Shown here piece by piece: positions 12,487 to 12,665 of a stretch of DNA of 12,665 nucleotides. Origin of the DNA: Candidatus Woesearchaeota archaeon (GTDB lineage Archaea > Nanobdellota > Nanobdellia > Woesearchaeales > GW2011-AR4); contig JACPMS010000044.1 of NCBI GenBank assembly GCA_016185875.1, positions 1-12,665 of the forward strand, given 5' to 3'. The notes below the pieces were generated by a model. The model saw only the letters and a program-made list of their open reading frames with translations. It was not told where the DNA came from and did no database searches. Numbering within the stretch: position 1 is the first letter of the stretch; the number at the start of each line of letters is the position of its first letter. The translations under genes and the position numbers were made by a program.

Positions 12487-12665
12487 TTACTTCTCCACTA
12501 TCTCTGCATAGCCAATCAGCCTGAAACGATTGCCTATCCTTCTCGAAATTGTAACGCGAGAGCCAGCATCAGCGCATACAGGCAGCTTTAGCCTGCACTT
12601 TATTTTGTTTTTCCTTAATTCTATGACAATCCCAACAGTCGCTGCAGAATTCACGTTAAGCATCA
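12487..12665 (-). CDS. Translation initiation factor aIF2 subunit gamma, C-terminal part
   Basis: The last 58 codons of a minus-strand gene that enters from the right edge. The sequence LNVNSAATVGIV, then RLKLPVCADAGSRVTISRRI and RFRLIGYAEI, is the closing beta-barrel (domain III) of archaeal/eukaryotic IF2-gamma, the GTPase subunit that carries initiator tRNA to the ribosome. The SRRIG.R.RLIGYA block is diagnostic for this family and anchors the window as archaeal. The GTPase domain lies outside the window. The gene ends 60 bp before the next start, which has its own promoter. Confidence 0.9.
   Translation of the reverse strand, partial: MLNVNSAATVGIVIELRKNKIKCRLKLPVCADAGSRVTISRRIGNRFRLIGYAEIVEK

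Overview
The window is AT-rich archaeal DNA, most likely from a DPANN-type lineage (Woesearchaeota/Pacearchaeota-like). This placement is an inference from gene style; I could not run a search. The archaeal assignment is firm: the right edge holds the C-terminus of translation initiation factor aIF2-gamma, a single-domain ZPR1 protein is present, and several genes have a TATA box 25-28 nt upstream of the start codon (leaderless transcription). Gene starts with leaders use GGTGA or GGAGG Shine-Dalgarno sites.

Left part (1-4779). A seven-codon gene start runs off the left edge on the minus strand. A plus-strand run follows: a winged-helix regulator overlapping a glycogen-synthase-like glycosyltransferase, a GH57 alpha-amylase-type hydrolase preceded by a 33-codon basic upstream ORF, a membrane-attached thioredoxin-like protein, a membrane-anchored rhodanese, and ZPR1. 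The glycosyltransferase and GH57 enzyme suggest storage-polysaccharide turnover. The thioredoxin and rhodanese suggest thiol chemistry outside the membrane.

Centre (4900-10547). This is the most interesting part. Within about 5.6 kb lie MTA phosphorylase, an MtnA-type isomerase (C160 and D240 conserved), an LsrF-like class I aldolase/thiolase (Schiff-base lysine K172), a zinc alcohol dehydrogenase and adenine phosphoribosyltransferase. Together they could form an oxygen-independent salvage route for 5'-methylthioadenosine or 5'-deoxyadenosine: adenine goes back to AMP, the sugar becomes DHAP plus a short aldehyde, and the aldehyde is reduced to an alcohol. An LsrF-type enzyme would replace the class II aldolase of the known DHAP shunt. 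Between the dehydrogenase and lsrF-like genes sits a toxin-antitoxin-like pair with a triple GAGATATAT operator, flanked by 70-bp imperfect direct repeats. One repeat is the promoter and 5' end of the dehydrogenase gene; the other is a decayed copy of it. A frameshifted gene encoding an HYTS motif follows lsrF.

Right part (10550-12665). purU (bacterial-type formyltetrahydrofolate deformylase) is coupled to apt. A spacer with a GAAA-loop hairpin follows, then an orphan 130-residue protein, a small anchored four-cysteine protein, and the aIF2-gamma 3' end, all on the minus strand. No tRNA, rRNA, CRISPR array or recognisable transposase is present.
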